Source: Eubacterium sp. (lineage in GTDB: Bacteria > Bacillota > Clostridia > Lachnospirales > Lachnospiraceae). Taken from it: 64,000 nucleotides of DNA. Made by a program: the position numbers and the translations under genes. Below, one piece after another: positions 45,672-55,672 of this stretch; position 1 is the stretch's first letter, and every line of letters starts with the position of its first letter. The DNA lies in NCBI GenBank assembly GCA_016292095.1, contig JAEFAB010000015.1, positions 1-64,000 on the forward strand, given 5' to 3'. The notes beneath the pieces were generated by a model. The model was not told the DNA's origin. It searched no databases and was given only the letters and a program-made list of their open reading frames with translations.

Positions 45672-46397
45672 ATGAGTAGCTATAGTAGGGAAACTGCCAG
45701 AAACAGAAAAAAGAGACGCAGAAGACGCAGAAGAAATCAGGTGAATTATAAACCGATTATTCTGATAGCCGTTCTGCTTCTTATTATGATTGCAGTAGTA
45801 GTGCTTGTGAGATCTTGTGGAAATCATGATGTGGGAACGATTGATTTGCAGAAAAATGCAAGTGCTATCTATATAAAAGACAGTGGAGAAATCGTATACG
45901 GAATATCCGAATCCTTTGATGAGAATGTTTTTGATGAAAAGGAATTAGAAGAACAGATTGAGAAAGAAATTGATCAGTTCAATCAGGTGGAAGCGTCAGA
46001 AGAAGATGCCATGAGTCTGGATACGTTTTCTGTGGGGGATGGTGTTGCAGAAGCAGTATTTGATTTCGCAACCGAGCAGGATTTTGTTTCATATATGACC
46101 CTTTATAATCGTGCAAACGATTTTGTGAAGCAGGAAGATGAACAGAAAATCTATGAATTTTACATGAACAATGTAGCAGAGTATGATGGCGACGGGGAGA
46201 GAGTTGTCGTTTCTTTGAAAAATAAAGAAAAAGTTTCACTTGCAGGAACAAACGGAACGCTATTAATCGTTACCGGAAAATATGATATTCAGGTGGATGG
46301 TGAAATTACCTATATCAGTGAGAATTGTAAAGTGAATGAGGACGGTATTGTGGAAACGTCGGAAGAAGGACAAAGTTTTATTGTTTTTAATTTGTAA
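45672..46397 (+). CDS. Single-pass membrane protein of unknown function
   Basis: 241 residues from the ATG at 45672, which has AAGGGAG upstream. The N-terminus is extremely basic (RKKRRRRRRRN), followed by one membrane helix (PIILIAVLLLIMIAVVVLV) and an acidic extracytoplasmic domain of about 190 residues with no motif I recognise. The positive-inside rule places the bulk outside. Its position between recO and glyS is conserved-looking but function is unknown. Confidence 0.65.
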   Translation: MSSYSRETARNRKKRRRRRRRNQVNYKPIILIAVLLLIMIAVVVLVRSCGNHDVGTIDLQKNASAIYIKDSGEIVYGISESFDENVFDEKELEEQIEKEIDQFNQVEASEEDAMSLDTFSVGDGVAEAVFDFATEQDFVSYMTLYNRANDFVKQEDEQKIYEFYMNNVAEYDGDGERVVVSLKNKEKVSLAGTNGTLLIVTGKYDIQVDGEITYISENCKVNEDGIVETSEEGQSFIVFNL

Positions 46398-46425
46398 AAT
46401 AAAGGTCAATGTTTAGGAGGAAAAA

Positions 46426-47823
46426 ATGGAAAAGACAATGGAAAAAATCGTGGCATTAGCAAAGAGCAGAGGATTTGTATATCCGGGTTCAGAAATCTAT
46501 GGTGGATTGGCTAATACATGGGATTATGGAAATCTTGGTGTGGAATTAAAGAACAACGTTAAAAAAGCATGGTGGAAAAAGTTCATTCAGGAAAACCCAT
46601 ACAATGTAGGTGTGGACTGTGCAATTTTAATGAACCCACAGACATGGGTAGCATCCGGACATTTAGGCGGATTTTCTGATCCATTAATGGATTGTAAAGA
46701 ATGTCATGAAAGATTTCGTGCAGATAACCTGATTGAAGACTTTGCTGAAGCAAACGGAATTACTTTGGAATCATCCGTTGACGGCTGGTCTTTGGAAGAA
46801 ATGGCTGACTATATTGAAAAGAACAATATCGTTTGTCCTACTTGTGGAAAACATAACTTTACCGATATCAGACAGTTCAACCTGATGTTCAAGACATTCC
46901 AGGGTGTAACAGAAGATGCAAAGAATACAGTTTACTTAAGACCTGAAACAGCACAGGGTATCTTTGTAAACTTCAAGAACGTGCAGAGAACATCCAGAAA
47001 GAAAATTCCATTCGGAATCGGACAGATTGGTAAGTCCTTCCGAAACGAAATTACTCCGGGTAACTTTACATTCCGTACAAGAGAATTTGAACAGATGGAA
47101 TTAGAATTCTTCTGTGAACCGGATACAGACTTAGAATGGTTTGAATACTGGAGAGGCTTCTGCCGCGACTGGTTATTGAACCTTGGTATCAAAGAAGAAG
47201 AAATGAGACTTCGTGATCATGATAAAGAAGAATTATCCTTCTATTCAAAAGCAACAACCGATATCGAATTCTTATTCCCATTTGGATGGGGAGAACTCTG
47301 GGGTATTGCAGACAGAACAGATTACGACTTAACACAGCATATTAATACATCGAAAGAAGACTTAACATACTTTGATGATGAAAAGCATGAAAGATATGTA
47401 CCATATGTTATCGAACCATCTCTTGGTGCAGACCGTGTAACATTGGCATTCCTTTGTGCAGCTTATGATGAAGAAAATATCGGAACAGAAGAAAAACCGG
47501 ATATGCGTACAGTACTTCACTTCCATCCGGCATTGGCTCCTGTTAAAGTAGGTGTTCTTCCATTGTCAAAGAAATTAAATGAAGGTGCAGAAAAAGTATT
47601 TGCTGAATTGTCAAAATACTATAACTGTGAATATGATGACAGAGGAGCAATCGGAAAGAGATATCGTCGTCAGGATGAAATCGGTACTCCATATTGTGTA
47701 ACTTATGACTTCGATTCCGAAGAAGATGGAGCAGTTACAGTAAGAGACCGTGACACAATGCAGCAGGAAAGAATTAAGATTGAAGATTTGAAGGCATACT
47801 TCGAAGAAAAACTTCAGTTTTAG
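46426..47823 (+). CDS. glyS: Glycyl-tRNA synthetase, dimeric type
   Basis: 465 residues, matching the class II alpha2-type glycyl-tRNA synthetase. It charges tRNA-Gly. Motif 2 is seen in [31 protein letters not shown], motif 3 in [11 protein letters not shown], and the C-terminal anticodon-binding domain starts near 370 ([12 protein letters not shown]). Strong AGGAGG start. No T-box leader is present in the 28 bases after the preceding gene. Confidence 0.97.
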   Translation: MEKTMEKIVALAKSRGFVYPGSEIYGGLANTWDYGNLGVELKNNVKKAWWKKFIQENPYNVGVDCAILMNPQTWVASGHLGGFSDPLMDCKECHERFRADNLIEDFAEANGITLESSVDGWSLEEMADYIEKNNIVCPTCGKHNFTDIRQFNLMFKTFQGVTEDAKNTVYLRPETAQGIFVNFKNVQRTSRKKIPFGIGQIGKSFRNEITPGNFTFRTREFEQMELEFFCEPDTDLEWFEYWRGFCRDWLLNLGIKEEEMRLRDHDKEELSFYSKATTDIEFLFPFGWGELWGIADRTDYDLTQHINTSKEDLTYFDDEKHERYVPYVIEPSLGADRVTLAFLCAAYDEENIGTEEKPDMRTVLHFHPALAPVKVGVLPLSKKLNEGAEKVFAELSKYYNCEYDDRGAIGKRYRRQDEIGTPYCVTYDFDSEEDGAVTVRDRDTMQQERIKIEDLKAYFEEKLQF

Positions 47824-47845
47824 TTTAAAATCGAAAATGCGAACA

Positions 47846-47880
47846 ATTGATAAATAAAGGGTTGAAACGTTTTTATCAAT
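47846..47880. repeat. Inverted repeat enclosing an AAACGTTT palindrome, possible LacI-type operator
   Basis: ATTGATAAA and TTTATCAAT flank TTGAAACGTT. The central AAACGTTT is a perfect palindrome with the central CG typical of LacI/CcpA-family operators, and the LacI-family gene lies 1.7 kb downstream. It is 130 bases ahead of the GH30 promoter and before the terminator, so direct control is uncertain. Confidence 0.35.
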
Positions 47881-47905
47881 AAAGGCGTCCCCTTGGGATG
47901 TTTTG

Positions 47906-47969
47906 AAAAAAGAGTGGAAAATTGTATCAATTTGTATAAATTATTGATACAAAAGACCGCTCTTTTTTT
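47906..47969 (+). terminator. Terminator between glyS and GH30
   Basis: AAAAAGAG and CTCTTTTTTT close an inner GTATCAAT/ATTGATAC hairpin, ending in a T run. Confidence 0.75.
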
Positions 47970-48006
47970 GTGAAAAAAGTCAATGTTCCGAAAAATTCTG
48001 TTTCTT

Positions 48007-48034
48007 TTGCTTAAAAATGTTTTTTACTTATAAT
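48007..48034 (+). promoter_or_regulatory. Promoter of GH30 gene
   Basis: TTGCTT and TATAAT separated by 16 bases, 64 bases upstream of the GH30 start. Confidence 0.65.
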
Positions 48035-48097
48035 TAAAATTAGAGAGGCATCTCTTGTGGATGTTTGGCGAAATTGAAGAGGGGAGTAATCAGACGG

Positions 48098-49480
48098 ATG
48101 AGAAAAGAAGTAAGAGTAATTCAAACAGCAAAAGGACATTATGAAAGTACAGCATGGAAAGAATTGACTCCAATTGAAATGGAGGAAGTGTTCAGTTATA
48201 AAATGTGCCTGGTCAATGTAGACAGCAGCAAGGAATACCAGACAGTATTGGGATTTGGCGGTTCCTTTACAGACAGTTCCGCACATTTATTGGCAAAGAC
48301 ATCAGAAAAGAACAGAAAAGAAATTATTGATGCTTACTTCGATAAAGAAAAAGGCCTGGCATACAACATGGGAAGAACAACCATTGGATGCTGTGACTTT
48401 TCATTGGACCCTTATACATATATAGAAGAGGGAGATGTGAATTTGAAAACATTTGACATGTCCCATGATGATAAAGAATTAATTCCTCTTATTAAAGAGG
48501 CGGAAGCATTAAACGGAAAGCCATTAGTGCTTTTGGCATCTCCATGGAGCCCGCCGGCATTTATGAAGAGTAACGGAGATATCAACAATGGCGGAAGACT
48601 TTTAAAGAAATACTATAAGCCATGGGCAAAATATATTGCAAAATATATTCAGGGAATGATTGAAAGAAACATTCCGATTGAAATGTTGAGTGTTCAGAAT
48701 GAACCGGCTGCAAAACAGATTTGGGCTTCCTGCAAGTTTGATGCATTGGAAGAAGCTGAGTTTGCAGCAGATTATCTGTACCCGGCATTGGAAGAAGCAG
48801 GTCTGGGTGATATGAAGATTTTGATCTGGGATCATAACAGAGATTTAATGTATCGCCGTGTAAAAGAATCCATGTCTTATTCAGAAAAGATGCAGGACAT
48901 TGTCTGGGGCTTTGCATATCACTGGTACTGTTCCGACAAGTCGGAAAATCTTACCTTTGTCCATGAACAGTTTCCGGATAAGCACTTAATCTTCACGGAA
49001 GGTTGTGTGGAGTTAATCAACCAGTCCGGTTCTACAAGTAGTAAAGCCGGCATTGGTGCCTGGAAGCACGGAGAAACTTACGGAAGAAATATTATCAATG
49101 ACTTCAATAACTATAATGAAGCATGGATTGACTGGAACCTTGTGTTAGATGAGACCGGTGGACCAAACTACGTAGGAAACTTCTGCGAAGCACCAATCCA
49201 TATTGATACAAGAACCGATGAAGTATCTTATAACTGGTCTTACTATTATATAGGACACTTCTCAAAATATGTAGAAGCAGGAGCAAAGAGAATTCTTTGC
49301 AGAAATGATGTGGAACGCAGAGTTTATTCCGTAGCGTTCAAAAATCCAAATGGTGATATCGTAGTTGTTGTTCAGAATGAAAACAACAGACGCAACCGTA
49401 TCGGAATCTGTATTGACGGTAAAGGATTCAACACAGAACTTCCGGCGCACTCCATCACAACATTTATTCTTCCTGCATAA
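48098..49480 (+). CDS. GH30 family glycoside hydrolase (glucosylceramidase-like)
   Basis: 460 residues from the ATG at 48098; the track's 48065 TTG lies in the leader. The TIM-barrel has the acid/base Glu in LSVQNEPAAKQ near residue 203 and the nucleophile Glu in IFTEGCVE near 302, with the C-terminal beta-sandwich around NPNGDIVVVVQNENN. No signal peptide is visible, so it acts in the cytoplasm on imported oligosaccharides or glycosides. Family members cleave beta-1,6-glucans, beta-glucosides or beta-xylosides. It lies just upstream of a LacI-type regulator that likely controls it. Confidence 0.9.
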   Translation: MRKEVRVIQTAKGHYESTAWKELTPIEMEEVFSYKMCLVNVDSSKEYQTVLGFGGSFTDSSAHLLAKTSEKNRKEIIDAYFDKEKGLAYNMGRTTIGCCDFSLDPYTYIEEGDVNLKTFDMSHDDKELIPLIKEAEALNGKPLVLLASPWSPPAFMKSNGDINNGGRLLKKYYKPWAKYIAKYIQGMIERNIPIEMLSVQNEPAAKQIWASCKFDALEEAEFAADYLYPALEEAGLGDMKILIWDHNRDLMYRRVKESMSYSEKMQDIVWGFAYHWYCSDKSENLTFVHEQFPDKHLIFTEGCVELINQSGSTSSKAGIGAWKHGETYGRNIINDFNNYNEAWIDWNLVLDETGGPNYVGNFCEAPIHIDTRTDEVSYNWSYYYIGHFSKYVEAGAKRILCRNDVERRVYSVAFKNPNGDIVVVVQNENNRRNRIGICIDGKGFNTELPAHSITTFILPA

Positions 49481-49488
49481 ATGAAGAA

Positions 49489-49518
49489 TTGTAAAACTAC
49501 AGATGCGTATGCTATAAT
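49489..49518 (+). promoter_or_regulatory. Promoter of LacI-type gene
   Basis: TTGTAA and TATAAT are separated by 18 bases, 45 bases before the regulator start. Confidence 0.6.
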
Positions 49519-49562
49519 GATTCTAGTTGGGCAAAGAACGTGAAAATTGCAGGAGGATTGTT

Positions 49563-50519
49563 ATGGCGACGATTAAAGACATTGCTGATGCGGCAGGTGT
49601 TTCCACCATGACAGTTTCCCGGTATTTTAATGAACCGGATAAACTGAAGCAGGAAACTTACGATAAGATTCATGAAATCGTAGAAAAGTCCGGATATAAA
49701 CCAAACATGGTTGCCAGACTTTTGGCTACAAAGAAAACACATATCATCAGTGTTTATGTAGCGGACATGATTGATGCGCTTCATCCTTTTACCTTGCAGG
49801 CTATTGCGGGAATCGGAGAAGCATTAGGAGAAAAAGGATACTCCATGCACATTACAAAAGAAGTAAACGAAGAACTTGTTTGTGATGGGATTATCAGCAT
49901 GGGGTTAGAGACCAATAAAGAACAGAAACTTCTTGAAATGTCAAAAGACAAAGCAGTACTGTTTTTCGGAAACAGCAGTTATCAGCACAATTCCGTAGAA
50001 GTAGATAATTACAAAGGGGAATATGATGCGACAGAATATCTGATTTCCAGAGGCTATACAAAAATCGGTCATATCGGCGTAGAAGAAAGCCAGGGATATT
50101 CCAAAGACCGATATTGGGGGTATCGGGATTGTATGGAAGCGCATGGGCTTCCGATTCCGGAACATGGTGTGGAACGTGTTCACAATGATGAGCCGTACGG
50201 ATATGAGGCAGCCACCAGAATGTTTGCCAAGAATGATTTTGACGGACTGGTTTGTGCCAGTGATTCTTTGGCGCTGGGTGCGATGCGTTATGCCGTGGAG
50301 AATGGGATTGATGTTCCGAAAGAATTGGGTGTGATTGGATTTGACGGATTGGGCTATGAAAAACTGGTAACTCCGAATATCACAACAATGATGCAACCGG
50401 TATATGCAGCAGGTAGAAAGACAGCTCAGATCATGATTGAATTGTTAGAAAATAAAAATCCGGGAAAGACAGAATTGTTTATTCCGCCTGTATTAAAGGT
50501 GAACGGAACAACAAGATAA
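49563..50519 (+). CDS. LacI family transcriptional regulator
   Basis: 318 residues from the ATG at 49563, which has AGGAGG upstream. The N-terminal HTH and hinge helix are clear (TIKDIADAAGVSTMTVSRYFN and KPNMVARLL). The periplasmic-binding-like sugar domain follows (about 60-318; DGLVCASDSLALGAMRYAVENG). It should bind an AAACGTTT-like palindrome and respond to a sugar, presumably the product of the adjacent GH30. Confidence 0.93.
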   Translation: MATIKDIADAAGVSTMTVSRYFNEPDKLKQETYDKIHEIVEKSGYKPNMVARLLATKKTHIISVYVADMIDALHPFTLQAIAGIGEALGEKGYSMHITKEVNEELVCDGIISMGLETNKEQKLLEMSKDKAVLFFGNSSYQHNSVEVDNYKGEYDATEYLISRGYTKIGHIGVEESQGYSKDRYWGYRDCMEAHGLPIPEHGVERVHNDEPYGYEAATRMFAKNDFDGLVCASDSLALGAMRYAVENGIDVPKELGVIGFDGLGYEKLVTPNITTMMQPVYAAGRKTAQIMIELLENKNPGKTELFIPPVLKVNGTTR

Positions 50520-50524
50520 AAGGA

Positions 50525-50553
50525 AAAAACAGTACTCCAGGAGTGCTGTTTTT
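50525..50553 (+). terminator. Terminator after LacI-type gene
   Basis: AAAACAG with ACTCC pairs with GGAGT and CTGTTTTT; T run follows. Confidence 0.8.
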
Positions 50554-50669
50554 CTTTTTTTTGAAAAAAAATAAAAAAAATTGAAAAAAATGAAATAAAA
50601 AGAAATAAGCATTCGTTTATAAGGTATAACAACAAAACAAAAAACAAAAATCTTAAGGAGGATTTAAAA

Positions 50670-52007
50670 ATGAGAAAAATGAAGAAAGTGGTTTTAGGAA
50701 TGACAGTAATGAGTATGATGATGAGCATGGCAGCTCCGATGGGAATGCCAATCTCACCATTGGGAGTTACAACAGTATCAGCTGATGTAAGAGCACAGGG
50801 AAGATGTGGAGACAATGTAGATTATCAGTATGATTATTCAACAGAAACATTAACACTTGTAGGTAAGGGCGCAACATGGGACAATTACCCAATCAAAATT
50901 TCAGCAGGTGATGTAAAGCACATCGTAGTAGACAAAGGAGTTACAACAGTTGGTACATCTATCTTCTCTAAGTTATACGATGTAGAAGATGTAAAACTTG
51001 CAGATACAGTAACAACAATTAAGACAAAGGCATTCAACTATATTTCCGATACCATTGAAATTCCGGCATCTGTAACAAAGGTTGAAACAAAAGCTTTTGA
51101 TAAAGCAAAGAACATTATTTTCAAAGGTGATGTGATTGGATACGAAATCGGAGCATTCGGTATTTCAGAAGACAATGCCGATGGATGGGATGAAGAAAAC
51201 ATTGCAGAAGTATCTTTAAATGGTGCAGCAGATGATTTAGGAAAAGCTCTTTACGGAGCAGATGCTGGTGCAATCACAATGACTAAGGAAAACAAGAAGT
51301 GTAGAATTGAAAACGGTTGCTTAACAACAGCAGACGGAAAAGTATTATATTACTGCATTAACTCCAGCGGAAAGATTGCAATCCCTGACAGTGTAGAATC
51401 AATTTCACCATTAGCATTCTCTTTTGTATACTTAGATGAAGTGAAATTCGGTAAGAACTTAAAGAACGTAGGGGACTTCGCATTTGCAAACGGAGCAATC
51501 AAGAAGTTAAAAGTGAACAAGAAACTTGCTAAGATTGGTGTTAAGGCATTCTATGATATCAACATCAAGAACATCACATTCTCAGGAAAAGTAAAGATGG
51601 ATGTTGCTGCATTTGATCACCACACAAAGATTGAAAATGCTAAGAAATTCAAATATTCACAGACAACATTAGATACAGCAAACATTGCAAAGAAGAAAGT
51701 AACAGTGAAGTTTGCAAAGGTTACAGGAGCAAAGGGATACGAAATCGTAATCAAGAGAGGTAAGAAGACATTCAAGTATACAACGACAAAGAACTCTTTC
51801 ACAAAGACAGCTCCAAGCAAGTTAACAAAGAACTACGAAGTAGAAAAGACATACTCCATGGAAAATGATGAATACCTTCAGAAAATCAAAGGCGCTGCAA
51901 CTGTAAAGGTTCGTCCTTACAAGATGGTTAAGAAGTCTAAGAAGTCTAAGAAGATGAAGAAGTCCTACGGAATGTGGAGTGCAGAAATGGTAATCAGCAT
52001 GTCATAA
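50670..52007 (+). CDS. Secreted BspA-like leucine-rich-repeat surface protein
   Basis: 445 residues with a Met-rich signal peptide ending near VSAD. Repeats of the LRR_5/BspA type are seen (KHIVVDKGVTTVGTSIFS; DTIEIPASVTKVETKAFD; KIAIPDSVESISPLAFS; KLKVNKKLAKIGVKAF). A Lys-rich fibronectin-like domain closes the protein (VTVKFAKVTGAKGYEIVIK). No sortase motif. Strong AAGGAGG start after an AT-rich 5' region. Frequent optimal codons suggest high expression. Likely an abundant surface protein; ligand unknown. Confidence 0.82.
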   Translation: MRKMKKVVLGMTVMSMMMSMAAPMGMPISPLGVTTVSADVRAQGRCGDNVDYQYDYSTETLTLVGKGATWDNYPIKISAGDVKHIVVDKGVTTVGTSIFSKLYDVEDVKLADTVTTIKTKAFNYISDTIEIPASVTKVETKAFDKAKNIIFKGDVIGYEIGAFGISEDNADGWDEENIAEVSLNGAADDLGKALYGADAGAITMTKENKKCRIENGCLTTADGKVLYYCINSSGKIAIPDSVESISPLAFSFVYLDEVKFGKNLKNVGDFAFANGAIKKLKVNKKLAKIGVKAFYDINIKNITFSGKVKMDVAAFDHHTKIENAKKFKYSQTTLDTANIAKKKVTVKFAKVTGAKGYEIVIKRGKKTFKYTTTKNSFTKTAPSKLTKNYEVEKTYSMENDEYLQKIKGAATVKVRPYKMVKKSKKSKKMKKSYGMWSAEMVISMS

Positions 52008-52023
52008 GAAATCATAAAATTCA

Positions 52024-52057
52024 ATCGGCGGTTCTCAAAGAACTGCCGATTTTTTTG
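52024..52057 (+). terminator. Terminator after LRR protein gene
   Basis: ATCGGCGGTTCT pairs with AGAACTGCCGAT around CAA; seven T residues follow. Confidence 0.93.
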
Positions 52058-52117
52058 GCCCGTAGCGGAGAAATGTGAAAAAAGTGCTCGGATTGAAAAA
52101 AGATTGACCTTTTTTGG

Positions 52118-52145
52118 TTGACTTAAGAGTGGCGTATGTTATAAT
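52118..52145 (+). promoter_or_regulatory. Promoter of ppdK
   Basis: TTGACT and TATAAT separated by 16 bases, about 165 bases before the ppdK start. Confidence 0.8.
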
Positions 52146-52151
52146 CTGTAC

Positions 52152-52308
52152 ATAGGCGTTCTACGCCCATTTTTCGCGGAAGCAGGTTTGGTTCCGTGGG
52201 ATTTTGTGCGGTTTTGACGTCAATATCAGATTTATGAACCGGATTTCGGATTGCCATCCGCCGGTTTCATACCATAAAAATATACTATTTTTTTAGGAGG
52301 AAGAATCA
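52152..52308 (+). promoter_or_regulatory. Long structured 5' leader of ppdK
   Basis: The predicted transcript has a leader of about 155 bases with GGCGT/ACGCC near its 5' end and a long hairpin, ATGAACCGG to CCGGTTTCAT with inner CGGAT/ATCCG, at 52234-52270. No T run follows the hairpin. It does not match a riboswitch class I know. AGGAGGAAG precedes the ATG. Confidence 0.5.
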
Positions 52309-54939
52309 ATGGCAAACAAATGGGTATACCTCTTCAGTGAAGGTAATGCTGACATGCGTGAACTCCTCGGTGGTAAAGGTGCTAACCTTGCAGAAATGAC
52401 AAAGATTGGTTTACCGGTACCTCAGGGATTCACTATCACAACAGAAGCTTGTACTCAGTATTATGAGGACGGCAGAAAGATTAACGACGAAATTCAGGGA
52501 CAGATTAACGAATACATCGTTAAGATGGAAGAAATCACAGGAAAGAAATTCGGTGATGCTACAAATCCACTTCTCGTATCTGTACGTTCAGGTGCTAGAG
52601 CATCTATGCCAGGTATGATGGATACAATCTTAAATCTTGGTCTTAACGAAACAGTAGTAAATACAATTGCTGAACAGTCTGGAAACCCACGTTGGGCTTG
52701 GGACTGCTACAGAAGATTCATTCAGATGTATTCTGACGTAGTTATGGAAGTTGGTAAGAAGTATTTTGAAGAACTTATCGACAAGATGAAAGAAGATCGT
52801 GGCGTTCAGCAGGACGTAGATCTTACAGCAGAAGACTTAAAAGAATTAGCAAATCAGTTCAAGGCTGAATACAAAGCTAAAATCGGATCAGACTTCCCAG
52901 ATGATCCTAAGGAACAGTTAATGGGTGCTATCATGGCTGTATTCCGTTCATGGGATAACCCACGTGCTAACGTTTACCGTCGTGACAACGATATCCCTTA
53001 TTCTTGGGGAACAGCTGTTAACGTACAGTCAATGGCTTTCGGTAACATGGGTGATGACTGTGGTACTGGTGTTGCATTTACTCGTGACCCTGCTACAGGT
53101 GATAAGGGTCTCTTTGGTGAATTCTTAACAAACGCTCAGGGTGAAGACGTAGTAGCCGGTGTTCGTACACCAATGCACATTTCAGAAATGGAAGAAAAAT
53201 TCCCAGAAGCATTCGCTGAATTCAATCAGGTATGTAAGACTCTTGAAGATCATTACAGAGATATGCAGGATATGGAATTTACTGTTGAACATGGTAAATT
53301 ATATATGCTTCAGACACGTAATGGTAAGAGAACAGCACAGGCAGCTTTAAAGATTGCTTGTGATTTAGTAGATGAAGGAATGAGAACAGAAAAAGAAGCT
53401 GTAGCTATGATCGATCCTAGAAACTTAGATACACTTCTTCATCCACAGTTTGATGCAGCAGCTCTTAAGGCAGCTACACCAGTTGGAAAGGCTCTCGGTG
53501 CTTCTCCAGGAGCAGCTTGTGGTAAGATCGTATTTACTGCAGATGATGCTGTAGAATGGAATGATAGAGGAGAAAAGGTTGTACTTGTACGTCTTGAAAC
53601 TTCTCCAGAAGATATCACAGGTATGAAGGCTGCTCAGGGTATCCTTACAGTACGTGGTGGTATGACATCTCACGCAGCTGTAGTAGCTCGTGGAATGGGT
53701 ACATGTTGTGTATCTGGTTGTGGAGACATCAACATGGACGAAGAAAACAAGAAATTCACATTAGCTGGTAAGACATATAATGAAGGAGACTTCATTTCAA
53801 TCGATGGTTCTACAGGTAACATCTATGATGGAATTATCCCTACAGTTGATGCTACAATCGCTGGAGAATTCGGTAGAATTATGGCATGGGCTGACCAGTA
53901 TAGAACATTAAAGGTTAGAACAAACGCTGATACACCTGCAGACGCTAAGAAAGCTAGAGAACTTGGTGCTGAAGGTATCGGACTTTGCCGTACAGAGCAT
54001 ATGTTCTTCGAAGAAGACAGAATTGCTGCCTTCAGAGAAATGATCTGTTCTGATACAGTAGAAGAAAGAGAAGCTGCTCTTGAAAAGATTCTTCCATATC
54101 AGCAGGGAGACTTCGAAGCTCTTTACGAAGCATTAGAAGGAAACCCAGTAACAATCAGATTCTTAGATCCACCTCTTCATGAATTCGTTCCTACTGAAGA
54201 AGAAGATATTAAGAAGCTTGCTGATGCTCAGGGCAAGAGCGTTGAAGAAATCAAGGCTATTATTTCTTCACTTCATGAATTTAACCCAATGATGGGACAC
54301 AGAGGACTTCGTCTTGCTGTAACATATCCGGAAATTGCTAAGATGCAGACTAAGGCTGTTATCCGTGCAGCAATCAACGTACAGAAAGCTCACGCTGACT
54401 GGACAGTTAAGCCGGAAATCATGATTCCATTGTCATGTGACTCTAAGGAATTAAAGTATGTTAAGGATATCGTAGTTGCTGTAGCTGATGCTGAAATCGC
54501 TGCTGCAGGTGCAAACCTTGAATACGAAGTTGGTACTATGATTGAAATCCCAAGAGCTGCTCTTACAGCTGATGAAATCGCTAAGAATGCAGACTTCTTC
54601 TGCTTCGGTACTAACGACTTAACACAGATGACATACGGATTCTCAAGAGATGATGCTGGTAAGTTCTTAGATGCTTACTATGATGCTAAGATCTTCGAAA
54701 ACGATCCGTTTGCTAAGTTAGATCAGGATGGTGTTGGTAAGTTAATGGAAACAGCTATCAAGCTTGGTAAGCCTGTAAATCCAAACCTTCACGTAGGTAT
54801 CTGTGGAGAACACGGTGGAGATCCTTCTTCCGTAGAATTCTGCCACAAGATTGGTCTTGATTATGTATCATGTTCACCATTCCGTGTTCCTATTGCTAGA
54901 CTTGCTGCTGCACAGGCTGCTATCGCAAGCGAAAAATAG
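52309..54939 (+). CDS. ppdK: Pyruvate phosphate dikinase
   Basis: 876 residues, full length. It interconverts pyruvate, ATP and phosphate with phosphoenolpyruvate, AMP and pyrophosphate, a central glycolytic step in Clostridia. The ATP-grasp domain starts with GGKGANLAEMTKIGLPVPQGFTI; the catalytic His is in GGMTSHAAVVARGMG near residue 455; the PEP domain carries GIGLCRTEHMF and the Cys-containing HVGICGEHGGDPSS. Codon use is biased to GCT, GGT and CTT codons unlike most neighbours, as expected of a very highly expressed gene. Confidence 0.99.
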   Translation: MANKWVYLFSEGNADMRELLGGKGANLAEMTKIGLPVPQGFTITTEACTQYYEDGRKINDEIQGQINEYIVKMEEITGKKFGDATNPLLVSVRSGARASMPGMMDTILNLGLNETVVNTIAEQSGNPRWAWDCYRRFIQMYSDVVMEVGKKYFEELIDKMKEDRGVQQDVDLTAEDLKELANQFKAEYKAKIGSDFPDDPKEQLMGAIMAVFRSWDNPRANVYRRDNDIPYSWGTAVNVQSMAFGNMGDDCGTGVAFTRDPATGDKGLFGEFLTNAQGEDVVAGVRTPMHISEMEEKFPEAFAEFNQVCKTLEDHYRDMQDMEFTVEHGKLYMLQTRNGKRTAQAALKIACDLVDEGMRTEKEAVAMIDPRNLDTLLHPQFDAAALKAATPVGKALGASPGAACGKIVFTADDAVEWNDRGEKVVLVRLETSPEDITGMKAAQGILTVRGGMTSHAAVVARGMGTCCVSGCGDINMDEENKKFTLAGKTYNEGDFISIDGSTGNIYDGIIPTVDATIAGEFGRIMAWADQYRTLKVRTNADTPADAKKARELGAEGIGLCRTEHMFFEEDRIAAFREMICSDTVEEREAALEKILPYQQGDFEALYEALEGNPVTIRFLDPPLHEFVPTEEEDIKKLADAQGKSVEEIKAIISSLHEFNPMMGHRGLRLAVTYPEIAKMQTKAVIRAAINVQKAHADWTVKPEIMIPLSCDSKELKYVKDIVVAVADAEIAAAGANLEYEVGTMIEIPRAALTADEIAKNADFFCFGTNDLTQMTYGFSRDDAGKFLDAYYDAKIFENDPFAKLDQDGVGKLMETAIKLGKPVNPNLHVGICGEHGGDPSSVEFCHKIGLDYVSCSPFRVPIARLAAAQAAIASEK

Positions 54940-54973
54940 GATCTTGTGATTGTGAACGACACAATATAAGATT

Positions 54974-55018
54974 TTAATAAACTCCTGTATATCAGAAATG
55001 GTATACAGGAGTTTTTTG
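54974..55018 (+). terminator. ppdK terminator, copy 1 of an exact 45-nt repeat
   Basis: ACTCCTGTATA pairs with TATACAGGAGT, followed by six T residues. The same 45 bases recur exactly at 59887-59931. Confidence 0.92.
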
Positions 55019-55105
55019 ATTGAGGGCAAAGTAAAAAGAACTATATTCAGAGTGAGATAAAGTATGGTAAAATAGTATTTAATACTTGAATGAAAGGATT
55101 ACTGA

Positions 55106-55672
55106 GTGCAAATGTCAAAGATTGTCGTTGTGTTCCCGGGAGTTGGGTACACTGTCGATAAACCGCTGCTGTATTATGGTTTGGATGTAGCGTATGAAGC
55201 GGGTTATTGTGAAATTGTAAAAATAGCTTATTCATCGGAAATCAAAGGCGATATAAGAAACAATATTGAAGTAAGAAAAAATCTTTATGAGGATTTATAT
55301 TGTCAGGCACAATTGCAATTGTCTGAGATAGATTGGAGTCAATATGATGAGATACTGTTTATATCAAAAAGTATTGGTACAGTAATTGCTTCGTCATATG
55401 CAGAGGAAAACAACATAGATGTCCGCCACGTTTTATATACGCCTTTGAATGAAACATTTATATATAGACATAAAGAGGCAATTGCTTTTATTGGGACGAA
55501 AGACAGTTTTAGTGATGTGAAGGAAATTCTGGCGTTGTCTGAAAAAGCAAACGTACCAATTCATGTTTTTGATGGTTGCAATCATTCATTAGAAATGGAT
55601 GATGCTTTGAAGAATATTGAAATAATTGAAAAGACTATGAAAATAACCAAGGGATTTATTGGAAATGAATAA
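55106..55672 (+). CDS. Small alpha/beta-hydrolase-like protein
   Basis: 188 residues. KIVVVFPGVGYTVDKPLLYY forms the first strand and oxyanion region, SKSIGT (nucleophile Ser) fits the elbow near residue 91, TKDSF a possible acidic residue and DGCNHSLE the catalytic His. This fits a cytoplasmic alpha/beta hydrolase; substrate unknown. Start: GTG 55106 has AAAGGA at good spacing; ATG 55112 is an alternative. Confidence 0.7.
   Translation: MQMSKIVVVFPGVGYTVDKPLLYYGLDVAYEAGYCEIVKIAYSSEIKGDIRNNIEVRKNLYEDLYCQAQLQLSEIDWSQYDEILFISKSIGTVIASSYAEENNIDVRHVLYTPLNETFIYRHKEAIAFIGTKDSFSDVKEILALSEKANVPIHVFDGCNHSLEMDDALKNIEIIEKTMKITKGFIGNE

Noticed and set aside
46398-46425. T-box leader for glyS
   Set aside because: The gap is only 28 bases and has no AGGGTGG-type sequence, so no T-box fits.
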